NCBI GenBank assembly: GCA_016647705.1
Contig: CM028328.1
Coordinates: 42,167,429 to 42,231,428 of the forward strand
DNA from: Eucommia ulmoides
Taxonomy: Eukaryota > Streptophyta > Magnoliopsida > Garryales > Eucommiaceae
Direction of reading: 5' to 3'
DNA length: 64,000 nt
A model generated the notes under the pieces. The model was given only the letters and a program-made list of their open reading frames with translations, was not told the DNA's origin and made no database searches. Positions 1 through 10,716 of the stretch are shown here, one piece after another; position 1 is the stretch's first letter; each line of letters opens with the position of its first letter. The position numbers were made by a program, and so were the translations under genes.

Positions 1-86
1 TTTGTAGTGTTAAGTAAATTTTAAAATTTATGTGAGTTAACAATCTATATTTATTATTGGTTGGCTAATAGCAAGTTGAGGTCACG

Positions 87-167
<81 letters not shown>

Positions 168-273
168 GCGCAGCAGAAGCGTGGTGGTGGAGTAATTTGT
201 CTTTTGCCTCTATTTCTCTGTAAAAATAAAAAGGAGAAACCGAGTGGCAACCCTGGGAAACCGGGCCATTACA
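1..273 (+). mobile_element. 3' end of a gypsy-like LTR (5' LTR of a small element)
   Basis: This matches positions about 10468-10716, including the phrase around the TTA repeat and the terminal AAACCGGGC motif. It ends in TTACA at 273 and is followed at once by a primer-binding site, so it is the right end of a 5' LTR whose start lies before the window. It has no coding capacity; the short ORF across the TTA repeat is an artefact. Confidence 0.75.
88..167. repeat. (TTA)n microsatellite
   Basis: About 27 uninterrupted TTA units lie inside the gypsy-like LTR. The paralogous LTR has the same tract, shorter, at 10552-10595, so the repeat belongs to the family and has changed length. Confidence 0.98.
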
Positions 274-553
274 GTTGGTATTAGAGCTAAGGTTATAGAT
301 TCTATAGACTTGGTGTTAAGAGTGTCGTACTAGTAGTGGATCATAGGATAGGTCATTGAGTTGTAAGATCAGTTTAGAACGTGAATTTGCAGTTATAAGT
401 AGTACATATGCATTAGGCACTGCATTAGATTCAGTGGAATTCATGTTACCTATTAGTAAGTAATACATGTACTCTATATGTTATACATCATTTGTCCATT
501 TAAAATAATTAAATTTCGGGACAAATTTATTTTTTTTTGGGGGGGGGAATTAT
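274..553 (+). mobile_element. Minimal internal region of a gypsy-like element: PBS and polypurine tract only
   Basis: The left edge carries TGGTATTAGAGC (276-287), one change from the initiator-Met tRNA primer-binding site TGGTATCAGAGC. The right edge carries a run of nine G (539-547) just before the next LTR start, which fits a polypurine tract; an upstream TTTCGGGACAAAT phrase resembles plant gypsy 3' ends. The 280 bp between hold no gag or pol. This is a non-autonomous derivative that would need enzymes supplied in trans (inference). Confidence 0.7.
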
Positions 554-886
554 TGTAAGGCCCAATTCTGCATGGGTATATTTTTAATTTTATTTTAGAA
601 CATTTTAAAAAAAATATTTGAGTCTAATATGTTATTTAAAAATTTCAATATAAACGAAAAAAAAAAATTGGGGATTAATAAGTGAACTTTAAAAGTTTTA
701 GGGATTAATATGCAATTTACAAATTTAAGTTTAAGAGTTTTATGTATTGAATAAATATTCATAATATTATCTTAGGGCTATATGTGTAATTAAAAAAAAA
801 TCCTTTCATCCCTATCAACATAAGTCAGTGGACTTGATAAGATTATATATTTTAAAAACATTATAAGAGGAAAATGAAATATAAAT

Positions 887-3014
887 TGTTGGCCCGGTAG
901 AATACCCAAGAGGAGGGGGTGAATTGGGTAATTAAAAAATAATCAGAATAAAATTTGAATTAATCAAATAATTAATTTTAAACCTAAATTAATTATTATC
1001 TTTATAACATAGCGGAGTAATATTATCAATCTATGTGCACACCCAAACAACAAAAATAACAAAGTAGTAATACAACACACAAAATATTTATACTGGTTCA
1101 CTAAGCTACTCTTGGCTAATCCAATCCCCCGAACTCCACGGAGGTCGCATCCATTAAAACCAAGATCCCTTTAAAAGTAGAAACCAAACCCGCACATCGA
1201 TTCTTTTTCAGGTTCAGAATCAAACTTTACAATATCCTTTTCTCAGCCTAAGGAAAAACCTCTACTTTTTACAGGTTAAAGAATAACCTAATTCTATTTA
1301 ACACTAAGGCACAAGAATCAAAACCTCTCAAAACACTCCAACCATCCTTTTCACAGGTAAGGATGAAACCTTTACAAATCACTCATAACACAATTCTTAT
1401 CCAGGAAGAATCACTACCTCAATCTCTTTACAGGAAGAGACCGAAACCTGACTATCCTTGATTAAATATCCCAATGGTATTTAACCCGTCACAACTCACC
1501 AATACAAAAATTGATAAGAAGTAAATCTCACTCGTAGCTTGTACCATCCCAGATAAACACTAACTCAATTAATATCCCAACTAGTGATAGAAATATGTGA
1601 GAAACAAAAATCTGATTTCAATAAGATACGGGTAGCAAATTGGAGCACGTAATCAGATTCAAGAAATTGTTTGTAAAAAATATTTTCATTAAAAAATTAG
1701 AAACAATTTCCAAGATCAATTTCCAAATATAGAATAATAAACAAATAATAAGCAATATGGAAAGATATCATCCGGAATCCACCGAAAGAAAATAGTATTG
1801 CAATTTAACTTCAAATCGGTAGCAGCAATAATCAGCAAATGATTCTCTTAGAAAAGCTCACTCAATTCTCAATAAGATATCTCTTAGAAAAGCTCAATCA
1901 ATTGATAAATTCTGATCCCTCTTGATAAAAGATGGATTCTCTCTCATAGAATGATTAGTCCTAAATAAAAATTCGCAGGTCTATTTAAATGAATATGTAA
2001 TCGACCTTCTAACGGCTAGTTTACATGTGTCATGACAAATAAAAGCTCTTATAGACCCCTTATATCATAAGGACTTCATTTAAGTTCAATTTCACTTAAA
2101 AATATCTTTCAAATCTCTCAATTAAACCTCCAAAGTATTTCTCAATTTCAATTAATAAGAATAGAATCTATTTCAAGTACTAAATTGATAAACATTAATA
2201 TTTAATGAACCATATTAATAGGATTTAATTAGTATATGAACCATATCTTAAATATAGATAATATCCCCAAAATCTCTCTCAAATCCCAACAAAAAATGGC
2301 TACTTTTGGATATAATCTCGGATCAAACAATATCCTGAAACAGTGCGTGCGGTCGACTGCCCAATTCAGGTTGTAGCCAAGCTATCGCTGCTGCATGCAT
2401 AGGTCAACCGCCCAGTCGACTTCTAGATTCAGAGAGTTCTTCCTTCTTTCACCGGTTAACCTATCAGTCGACCTCTTGATTCAAAGAGTTCAACCTTCTT
2501 TCACCGGTTGACCTGTCGGTCGATTCCTTGATTAAGAGAGTTCAGCCTTCTTTCACCGATCAACTCACCAGTCGACTGTTGTCACTGGATCTCTTCTCCG
2601 AATGCGTTTTTAACTCATTTTCTTTTACAATTTCGCCCCTTTAACCATTTTTTTCTCTTAATTAGCTCCACTAATATTCTTATATTCCATTTTGGTCATT
2701 CAAAATTATTTCTTCTTATTTCACATAGGAGTAAATAATTTAACTTAATCAAAACACACATAAAAGATAAAATACATTTTGTGTCATGTGTGTGTTTCTA
2801 AATGGGATATTAAGAGTTAAGATTCACCTGAGTTATTTTTTCTAATTGCTTCAAACTCTTAATTCTTCTTCAACATTTTGACATCTTCATTTAGCATCCA
2901 TTTAATTTGAAGTCTTCATTATTGGAACTTTAAATCACTGAAACAATTCAATTAAAAATTAGTTCCACCAAAACATCAATACTTAATTATTAATTAAAAT
3001 CTTGGAATCGAACA
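887..3014 (-). repeat. 3' LTR of element A
   Basis: This pairs with 7000-9127. Read on the minus strand it begins TGTTCGATTCC and ends GGCCAACA. It contains a cluster of GTCGAC-type palindromes embedded in a repeated unit (about 2346-2580) and, further along, a TATA-like ATTTAAATAGACC near 1980-1993. The adjacent ATCTCCCCC at 3015-3023 (GGGGGAGAT on the minus strand) is the polypurine tract. Confidence 0.9.
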
Positions 3015-3692
3015 ATCTCCCCCATTTTTATGATGACAATTAACTTTGATGTTTTCTTCAAAATAAAATATAACCACACTCCCCCTGAATCCGATGATAG
3101 ATTCTTTAACTCATTAAAGCATCATAATGAAGATTTCAATAATGCATAAATTAAAATACTCATTAAAGCAAACATCACTAATGTCTTCCTCTTTTCATAA
3201 AAAAATAAAAAAAATACTTAATTAAAGCATTAAAAATACTCCCCCTTAATAAAACATCAATAATTTATCCCCCTTTGTCATCTTCAAAAACAAACTTAGG
3301 GAAGGGAGGGGGAGGGGGGAGGGAACCCAACACATGTAACTCACTCTAGGCAAACATCATAATAAGCTTATTTAATCTTTTTTTAAGCACGAAAATTTTA
3401 CTTTATAGATAAATATCACATTAACTCAATTTTTGAAAGAAATTGAAATTCATTTAACACATCAAAACCATTTTCAACGAATATGATGTGGATCATCATT
3501 AGAGATAATAAATCTAACTAATTAGATCAAGTCTAGGTAATTCATCAAAATCTAAATACTAGTAGTCAAGAAAATCCAAATAACCTAGATTAACTATTAC
3601 AGACCAAAAAATATAGCTGTGGATCTTGTCTGAATAACAACACACCAATAAAATCTAATAAGGCCTCTGTCTAGAAAAATAGTAGTAAAGTC

Positions 3693-4960
3693 CTATCGAC
3701 TAGTGGTTGGCTACTGCGGATATGGTACCCCTGGCTGAATGATTGGTCCAAAAGTCATCTGCTGATGAAATGGCGTTGAAGGAACTGCTCCAGATGGCCC
3801 AACTCTAAATGGTCCTGCTCCTGATAGTCCTCCAAAAGACTGTTGTGCTCCATACATAGGATGTCTGGAAAAATGTGGCTGAGCACTATACTATTGCTGG
3901 TAGGTATGATAAGATGACTGCATATACTGAAACATCTATTCCAGATTTCCCGTGATTTTTTCGAATCCAACTTCTATGTTTGTATTCATCTGGACCATTT
4001 TATTTTCTAGCCCAGTCATCCTCTCATCCATCAAATCCGCATGAATTCTCAAGTCATCAATCTGATCATGAAGAAAGTCCATCTTCTGATCCATGCTTGT
4101 CTCTCCTTCATTTTCTTCTTCCTCATCTGCAACCTGCACTCTCTGCCTTTTCTGAGTCCTCTTCTTCACCCATCTATTTCCTCTGAACTCATACCCCATC
4201 AACAAAGTAATTTGAACATTGATCCATCTTGGTGTGATTGTAAAAAACCTCTGCTCATCAGGATCAACAATTATTCCAAAGTTATCAAATATCTTCTGGA
4301 GTGCATCCGCATAGGGTAATATTCCCGAGGGTTTGTGAACATGATGCCTCATATGCTCCATCATGATATGGGCTAAGTCCAACTTTTTCCCTTCCACAAT
4401 TTCGTTCATCAAGTACAAATCAAAGTCATTCACATTAGCATGACTTCCCTCTCTAGGCACAATTGAATAGGTCAACACTAAGTGAAGAAATCGATGCTCA
4501 ATGGATAACGAACCTACTTTGTCTCTCTCTAAATCATTTTTTTCCGCAATTGCCCTTTTTTTTTAAATTTATTGAAAGCCAATGGGGGGGTATTATATGG
4601 AAATACATCTTCTCTAGGTATTCCCAAAATGTGGCTTAACAATACCGCATCAAAACAAATTACTTTTTCTTTAACAAAAGATTTAATCTCAAGATTATTG
4701 TAGGTCATATTCCTGTAAAACATCTGTACCCATACCGGCATCCACTCTTCTTTTTTATTTACAAACTCAATTCATCTCAAATTTCTAAAATACGCTTCAA
4801 TATCAATGTTTTTCTCTTTTAACTCAACAAAATCAGTGGGTTTGCAGCCTAACACCCTACGATTGACAAATTTATGATTGTATTTTCTCTCAACCTCTTC
4901 ACTTCGAAAGAAAACATTGTCAAACTTAGCCCTATTTGCACAATTCTTGATTTTAGACAT
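3693..4960 (-). pseudogene. ORF2 of element A: putative plant transposon-type protein, broken
   Basis: The start is the ATG at 4960 (MSKIKN). The N-terminal 200 or so residues resemble the 'putative plant transposon protein' domain found in many plant retroelement proteins (recognised from pattern, not searched). A charged coiled-coil follows, then a Gly/Pro/Gln-rich tail. Breaks: an in-frame TGA near 4772, a frameshift at the A-run near 4555-4562, TAG at 3936-3938 and TAG at 3891-3893. Element B reads CAG at both TAG sites. There is no enzyme motif and no membrane segment. The function is unknown. Confidence 0.7.
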
Positions 4961-5250
4961 TTTTTACACAATCTAAAGCAACCAATCTAGAATGTATCAA
5001 TGAACCAAAGCTAAATAACCAATTAATCCGAAAATAATTAAACAACCTAAGGCCAATCAGCAAGAACAGCCGAAACCCAAGAATGGGAGAAGACCAACCT
5101 GTTTCGCGAGAGAGAACACCTTCAACACAAAAATCCGAGCCTTAGACTTGTTGATTCAACCAAAAAATCTTCAGATCTGAGCCGAAAAGGATTGATTTTG
5201 TGTAATATAGGCTTGGACGAACTTGGGAGAGGAAGGGTTTTGAGAGAATA

Positions 5251-5299
5251 AGGGTTTTAGGGTTCGGAAGAAATGAAATAAAGATGTCAGGTTTTTATA
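5251..5299 (-). promoter_or_regulatory. Internal TATA box and telo-box leader ahead of ORF2 (element A)
   Basis: On the minus strand TATAAAAAC occupies 5299-5291. About 35 nt downstream is AACCCTAAAACCCT (5264-5251), a telo-box-like motif common in plant 5' leaders, followed by a pyrimidine-rich tract. The ORF2 ATG is about 330 nt from the TATA box. Just upstream, at 5308-5345, is a pair of GTCGAC motifs. The same arrangement is kept in element B (61622-61671). Promoter activity is inferred. Confidence 0.55.
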
Positions 5300-5662
5300 T
5301 CCCGACACGATCAGTCGACTGCCCAGTCGACTTATTAACTCAAAGTGACTCTCGGTATTCCAACCTAAAACCTCCGGTCAGCTAATATGTTGACTGCTCT
5401 CTTCTGTTTTGATCAATTTTGTGTAATTAAACCTAATTTGATCCTTTTAGCTCAATTTTTACCTCTTATTTTGATCCACATATATTTTTAAAATATTTAC
5501 TCACACACACATACACACACATATTTCAAGTGTCTAAATTTTAAAATGAACAGGCTCAGTCATCTTAACAAAATTAATAAACTTAAACTTTAAAAATTTC
5601 GACATACCTGGATCATCTTTGGGAGCAAGTGGTGTGTGTACCTTAGGTGGATTACTAATTTT

Positions 5663-6949
5663 TTATTTGACATCCTTTGATTCCACCAATACTTGATTTT
5701 TCACCTTGATTTCCTCGTTCTTAGAAATAGCAGTTCTTTGAGCTGATTCAGTAAGAACCTTTTTGCCTTTGTATGGTGCTTCATGCTGCTTTGGCACGAC
5801 TTTGTAGATAAATATTTTCTTGTGCTGATATTTTGCCGTTTGTTGTGGATATGCTTTGTCAACTCTTACATATTGAGCTTGTTGCTTCTGTACTCTTGTA
5901 GTTAGCACGTGCTGATTCTTCTTATTAGATACACTGAACCTTAGTTCCCTCTTTGGTACGACATATTCATTGTATCTTCTTGTTTGTTCATATCTCCTTG
6001 TCGGCACATGATATTCATTGTATTTTTTAGTCTGTTCAAATCCCATTGTCGGTACTTGGTATTCATTGTACTTTTGTTTGAATCTCTGATTTGTACCTAC
6101 ACCAACATTTTCTTTTCTTGGTATCCAGTTATTTTTGGATCCAACAGGATAACCAGGCAACAAATAATAAGAGTTTTGATGATGACCAAATTTACCATAA
6201 TAGAAACACTTAATACTGTTAGTACGCCTCTTTGAATAGTCAGTGTTTCTTACCGAATCATAATATTTTTTGCGATTTTGAGAAACAGCTTTAATAACTA
6301 TTGGTTTTTCAAAACATTTAGCACTCTCAGCATCCTTGAATTTATCCATTGTTTCTCTAAGCTCCTTTTGAGTCTTTTCAAGTAACCGTTCATTGGTACT
6401 AACGTTTATCTGTAGATCAAAATTCTTTTTATGAATAAATTCAAGATTATTCTTAAGAATTTGACACTCATTTTCAACAGAATAGATTTTCAAACGAGCT
6501 CTATCAAGCTCACACCTTGTATTGTCTAATTCAATACTCAATGTCTCATTCAAAGTTTCAAGATTTTTTCTTTTAAATTCATTCTGTTGAAGATCATAAA
6601 AATCATTTTTCAAAACCTCAGTCTCATTCTTAAGAGACTTAACTTTATCATACAACTTACTGATTTCAGATAAAGCGTTTTTAAACTCAACAGTTTCAAA
6701 ATATTTATCCAAATTCTTTTTCTTAAGAGATTTTATAGTATTAAACTTCTTGTTTTCAAGAGTTGCAATCTTTTGCTCTAGTTTAAAATTCTCTTTTTCA
6801 AAAACATAAGTAAGAGAAATAAGCGTCTCAATAGCTTTATCTGCATTCTCATCATTACGAATAATATCAGATTCATGATCAAAACAATGACTATTAGGAG
6901 AGGCAGAGTTAATAGAAGTACTCAAAATATCAGAATCCAGATAATCCAT
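5663..6949 (-). CDS. ORF1 of element A: gag-like coiled-coil protein with degenerate zinc knuckle
   Basis: The open frame reaches back into the LTR, but the first ATG is at 6949, giving 428 residues. Residues about 50-210 are heptad-rich Lys/Glu/Asn/Leu sequence typical of a long coiled coil. The zinc knuckle that follows is damaged: Cys248 and His256 remain, while the second and fourth ligands are Tyr251 and Tyr261. A trailing NNWIP phrase resembles plant copia gag. After it come three copies of a short NEY-x-VP repeat. Copia gag normally packages element RNA. The frame is open, but the knuckle damage suggests loss of function. Element B keeps all four ligands. Confidence 0.75.
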   Translation of the reverse strand: MDYLDSDILSTSINSASPNSHCFDHESDIIRNDENADKAIETLISLTYVFEKENFKLEQKIATLENKKFNTIKSLKKKNLDKYFETVEFKNALSEISKLYDKVKSLKNETEVLKNDFYDLQQNEFKRKNLETLNETLSIELDNTRCELDRARLKIYSVENECQILKNNLEFIHKKNFDLQINVSTNERLLEKTQKELRETMDKFKDAESAKCFEKPIVIKAVSQNRKKYYDSVRNTDYSKRRTNSIKCFYYGKFGHHQNSYYLLPGYPVGSKNNWIPRKENVGVGTNQRFKQKYNEYQVPTMGFEQTKKYNEYHVPTRRYEQTRRYNEYVVPKRELRFSVSNKKNQHVLTTRVQKQQAQYVRVDKAYPQQTAKYQHKKIFIYKVVPKQHEAPYKGKKVLTESAQRTAISKNEEIKVKNQVLVESKDVK

Positions 6950-6986
6950 ATGATCTTTGTTAACTAATAAATTCGAGCTAAACCAA

Positions 6987-6998
6987 CTCTGATGCCAA
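6987..6998 (-). other. Primer-binding site of element A
   Basis: On the minus strand TTGGCATCAGAG directly follows the 5' LTR end, one change from the initiator-Met tRNA complement TGGTATCAGAG. ORF1 starts only about 40 nt downstream. Confidence 0.8.
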
Positions 6999-6999
6999 G

Positions 7000-9127
7000 T
7001 GTTAGCCAAGTAGAATACTCAAGAGGAAGGAGTGAATAGAGTAATTAAAAAATAATCAGAATAAAACTTGAATAAATCAAATAATTAATTTTAAACCTAA
7101 ATTAATTATTATCTTTATAACACAGCGGAATAATATTAGCAATCTATGTGCACACCCAAACAACAAAAATAACAAAGTAGTAATGCAGCACACAAAATAT
7201 TTATACTAGTTCACTAAGCTACTCTTGGCTAATCCAGTCCCCCGAGCTCCACGGAGGTCGCACCCACTAAAACCAAGATCCCTTTAAAGGTAGGAACCAA
7301 ACCCGCACACCGATTCTTTTACAGGTTCAGAATCAAACTTTACAATATCTTTTTCTCAGACTAAGGAAGAACCTCTACTTTTTTCAGGTTAAAGAATAAC
7401 CTAATTCATTTTAACACTAAGGCACAAGAATCAAAACCTCTCAAAACACTCCAACTATACTTTTCACAAGTAAGGATGAAACATTTACAAATTACTCATA
7501 ACGCAATTCTTATCCAGGAAGAATCACTATCTCAATCTCTTTATAAGAAGAGACTCAAACCTGACTATCCTTGATTAAATATCCCCAATAGTATTTAACC
7601 CATCACAACTCACCAATACAAAAATTGATAAGAAGTAAATCTTATTCGGAGCTTGTACCAGCCCAGATAAACACTAACTCAATTAATATCCCAAATAGTG
7701 ATAGAAATATGTGAGATACAAAAATCTAATTTCAACAAGATATGGGTAGCAAATTGGAGCACGTAATCAAATTTAAGAAATTGTTTGTAAAAAATATTTC
7801 CTTCAAAAAATAAGAAACAATTTCTAAGATCAATTTCTAAATATAGAATAATAAACAAACAATAAGCAATATGGAAATATCTCATCCGGAATCCACCGAA
7901 AGAAAATAGTATTGCAATGTAACTTCAAATCGTTAGCAGCAATGATCAACAAATGATTCTCTTAGAAAAACTCACTCAATTCTCAATAAGATATCTCTTA
8001 GAAAAACTCACTCAATTGATAAATTATGATCTCACTTGATAATAGATGGATTATCTCTTATACAATGATTAGTCCTAAATAAAAATTCGCAGGTCTATTT
8101 AAAGGAATATGTAATCAACCTTCTAACGACTAGTTTACATGTGTCATGATAAATAAAAGCTCTTATAGACCCTTTATATCATAAGGATTTCATTTAAGTT
8201 CAATTTCACTTAAAAACATCTTTCAAATCTCTCAATTAAACCCCCAAAGTATTTGTCAATCTCAATTAATAAGAATAGAATCTATTTCAAGTACTAAATT
8301 GATAAACGTTAATTTTCAATGAACTATATTAATAGGATTTAATTAGTATGTGAACCATATCTTAAATATAGAAAATATTCCCTAAATCTCTCTCAAATCC
8401 CAACAAAAAACGGTTACTTTTGGATATAATCTCGGATCAAACAATATCCTGAAACAGTGCGTGCAGTCGACTGCTCAATTCAGGTTGTAGCCAAGATATC
8501 GCTGCTGCGTGTATAGGTCGACCGCCCGGTCGACTTGTAGATTCAGAGAGTTCTTCATTCTTTCATCGGTTGACCTATTAGTCGACCTGTTGATTCAGAG
8601 AGTTCAACCTTCTTTCACCGGTCGACTTGTCGGTCGACTCCTTAATTCAGAAAGTTCAGCCTTCTTTCACCGGTCGACTCACTAGTCGACTGCTGTCACT
8701 GGATCTCTTATCGGAATACATTTTTAACTTATTTTCTTTCACGATTTCGCCCATTTTAACCATTTTCTTTTCTTAATTAGCTCCACTAATATTCTTATAT
8801 TCCATTTTGGTCATTCAAAATTATTTCTTCTTATTTCACATTGGAGCAAATAATTTAACTTAATCAAAGTACACATAAAAGATAAAATACATTTTGTGTC
8901 AAGTGTGTGTTCCTAAATAGGATATTAAGAGTTAAGATCATCTGGATTGTTTTCCCTAATTGCTTCAAATTCTTAATTCTTCTTTATCATCTTGACATCT
9001 TTATTTAGCATCCATTTAATTTGACGTCTTCATTATTAGAACTTTAAATCACTGAAACACTTCAATTAAACATTAGTTCCACCAAAATATTAATTCTTAA
9101 TTGTTCATCAAAATCTTGGGATCAACA
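7000..9127 (-). repeat. 5' LTR of element A
   Basis: The partner of 887-3014, of equal length. The inner end (TGTTAGCCAAGTAG on the plus strand) abuts the primer-binding site, and the outer end (ATCAACA) abuts the target duplication. The GTCGAC-rich cluster is at about 8462-8693 and the TATA-like ATTTAAATAGACC is near 8088-8101 as complement. The two LTRs differ at scattered sites, so the insertion is not very recent. Confidence 0.9.
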
Positions 9128-10552
9128 TAAATGATGACACACCTCCTGTGTGTCTCTTCTAATTTATTCTCTCACCATCCTTATTTCATTCTTTGTTTTC
9201 TCTCCACATATTTATTTCTCTAATCACTTCTCTCTCTAGTACATCCCTTCTCCCTATGTATTTCTTAATCTCTCCCATTCTCTCCATTTCCTCTCCCTCT
9301 ATGTGAAGCTCTTACATATGGTAAGTTAGCACATCTCTCTTATTCATGTTATATATATATAGGATTGGAAATTATAGTAGGTTTATATTTATATATTAAT
9401 ATATATAGATATTTAATTGGTGAAGAATTTAATTTAAAGTAAAAATTCTAAATTTTATTATAATTAATGTTTTTTGGCATTTCATTGCCTAGTAATATCG
9501 TTAATTGTTAGTTAAAATATTAATTGATAAATTTTATAAATGTAAAATTGGGTTGAGAAAATAGGGTGTTTAATTTTAATAAATTTCATATAATTAAGAA
9601 AATTCAGGAATAGAAAAAATTGCATATTAGATTTATTTAAATAAATTCTTAGTTTAAGCCATGTCATTGTTAGGTTTATGAGCAATGCCGACTATGACAG
9701 TATTTTGACGATAGCATAATAACGATACAAATATCGAGATGAGTATATTATTTTCGATGTAAATTTTCAAATTATAACATCACGCTGATCAAGCATATTT
9801 TGAAGTGTGAAAATTGATTTTTATTATTTTTCACCTATGGCATAGTGTGATCCCGACAGGAGGGCATGTCCTGCGGGATATTATTGGTTTAACAGACCGT
9901 TATGACCTGATAGAAGGGCAAGTCCTGCAGGTTGTAGTCGTTGTTGTTGTTGATAATGATGATTATCATTATAATATGGTGGTTTATGTCATATGTTGGC
10001 TCCGACTATTGGAGATAAAGAATGGACCTTGCACTGATAGAAACCTTAGATTGTACAGTTATACAGGTTACAGTACCGTTATAACTCCCGATCGTGAGGT
10101 GAAACGATCCTATGACTAGTAGGAAAATATGTTTCTAGTATTTTATTATACAAAATTGATTTGATTGGTTAATTTATATTCAATTGCTATATATTGATGA
10201 TATTTGTAAACTTTGATATTGGTCGGTGTAGTTGTGTTTTGTTTTGAAAAATTTAACTGTGATTATATTCTGTTTTGGAAATTGGTTTTGAAAAAATGTA
10301 CTTGATTCATAAAATTATTTTTATATTATGAAGACAATACACCAATAAAATATTTTGTCTTAGATACTTCAAGTAGAGACAGATTCACTACTGGCATGAG
10401 ATAGAGTCAAAGATGGTGTTGCTTTTGAGGCAGTCGGGAAGTTGTTGGTAATCAATTGTTCGAACTTTTGTAGTGTTAAGTAAGTTTTAGAATTCATGTC
10501 AATTGACAGTCTATATTTATTATTGGTTGGCTAATAGCAAGTCGATGTCATG

Positions 10553-10594
<42 letters not shown>

Positions 10595-10716
10595 TTATTT
10601 ATCACAGTTGCCTAATGGAAGCGTGGTGGTGGAGTGATTTTCTTTTTACCTTTATTTCTGCGTAAAAAATAAAAGGGAGAAACTAAGTGGCAGCCATAGA
10701 AAACCGGGCTGTTATA

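Larger units (their letters stand above)
887..9127 (-). mobile_element. Element A: complete non-autonomous Sirevirus-like LTR element
   Basis: Two direct repeats of equal length (2128 bp each, TGTT...AACA) bound it, and the 5-bp target duplication TAAAT is perfect (882-886 and 9128-9132). On the minus strand the order is 5' LTR, primer-binding site, gag-like ORF1, internal promoter, ORF2, polypurine tract, 3' LTR. The LTR end containing ACCCAAGAGG...GGTGAATT is typical of plant Sirevirus (copia Maximus/SIRE) LTRs (family knowledge; lineage is inference). No protease, integrase, reverse transcriptase or RNase H is present in the 4 kb between the LTRs, so it must depend on a relative. A second copy is at 58626-64000. 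Confidence 0.9.
554..10716 (+). mobile_element. 3' LTR of the gypsy-like element, split by element A
   Basis: It starts TGTAAGGCCCAATTCTG at 554 and ends in the GGGCTGTTATA form at about 10716. Without the 8.24-kb insertion (887-9127 plus one target copy) the LTR is about 1.9 kb. Its right half contains landmarks shared with 25272-27085, such as the stretch at 9655-9765. The small ORF at 9814-10119 lies in LTR sequence and is not a gene. The 5' LTR start is outside the window, so the target duplication cannot be tested. Confidence 0.7.

Noticed and set aside
65-250. Minus-strand ORF rich in isoleucine
   Set aside because: Translation of the TTA microsatellite inside an LTR.
3693-4960. ORF2 as an envelope-like gene of Sireviruses
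   Set aside because: No signal peptide or membrane segment is visible; the N-terminal domain fits the plant transposon-type family better.
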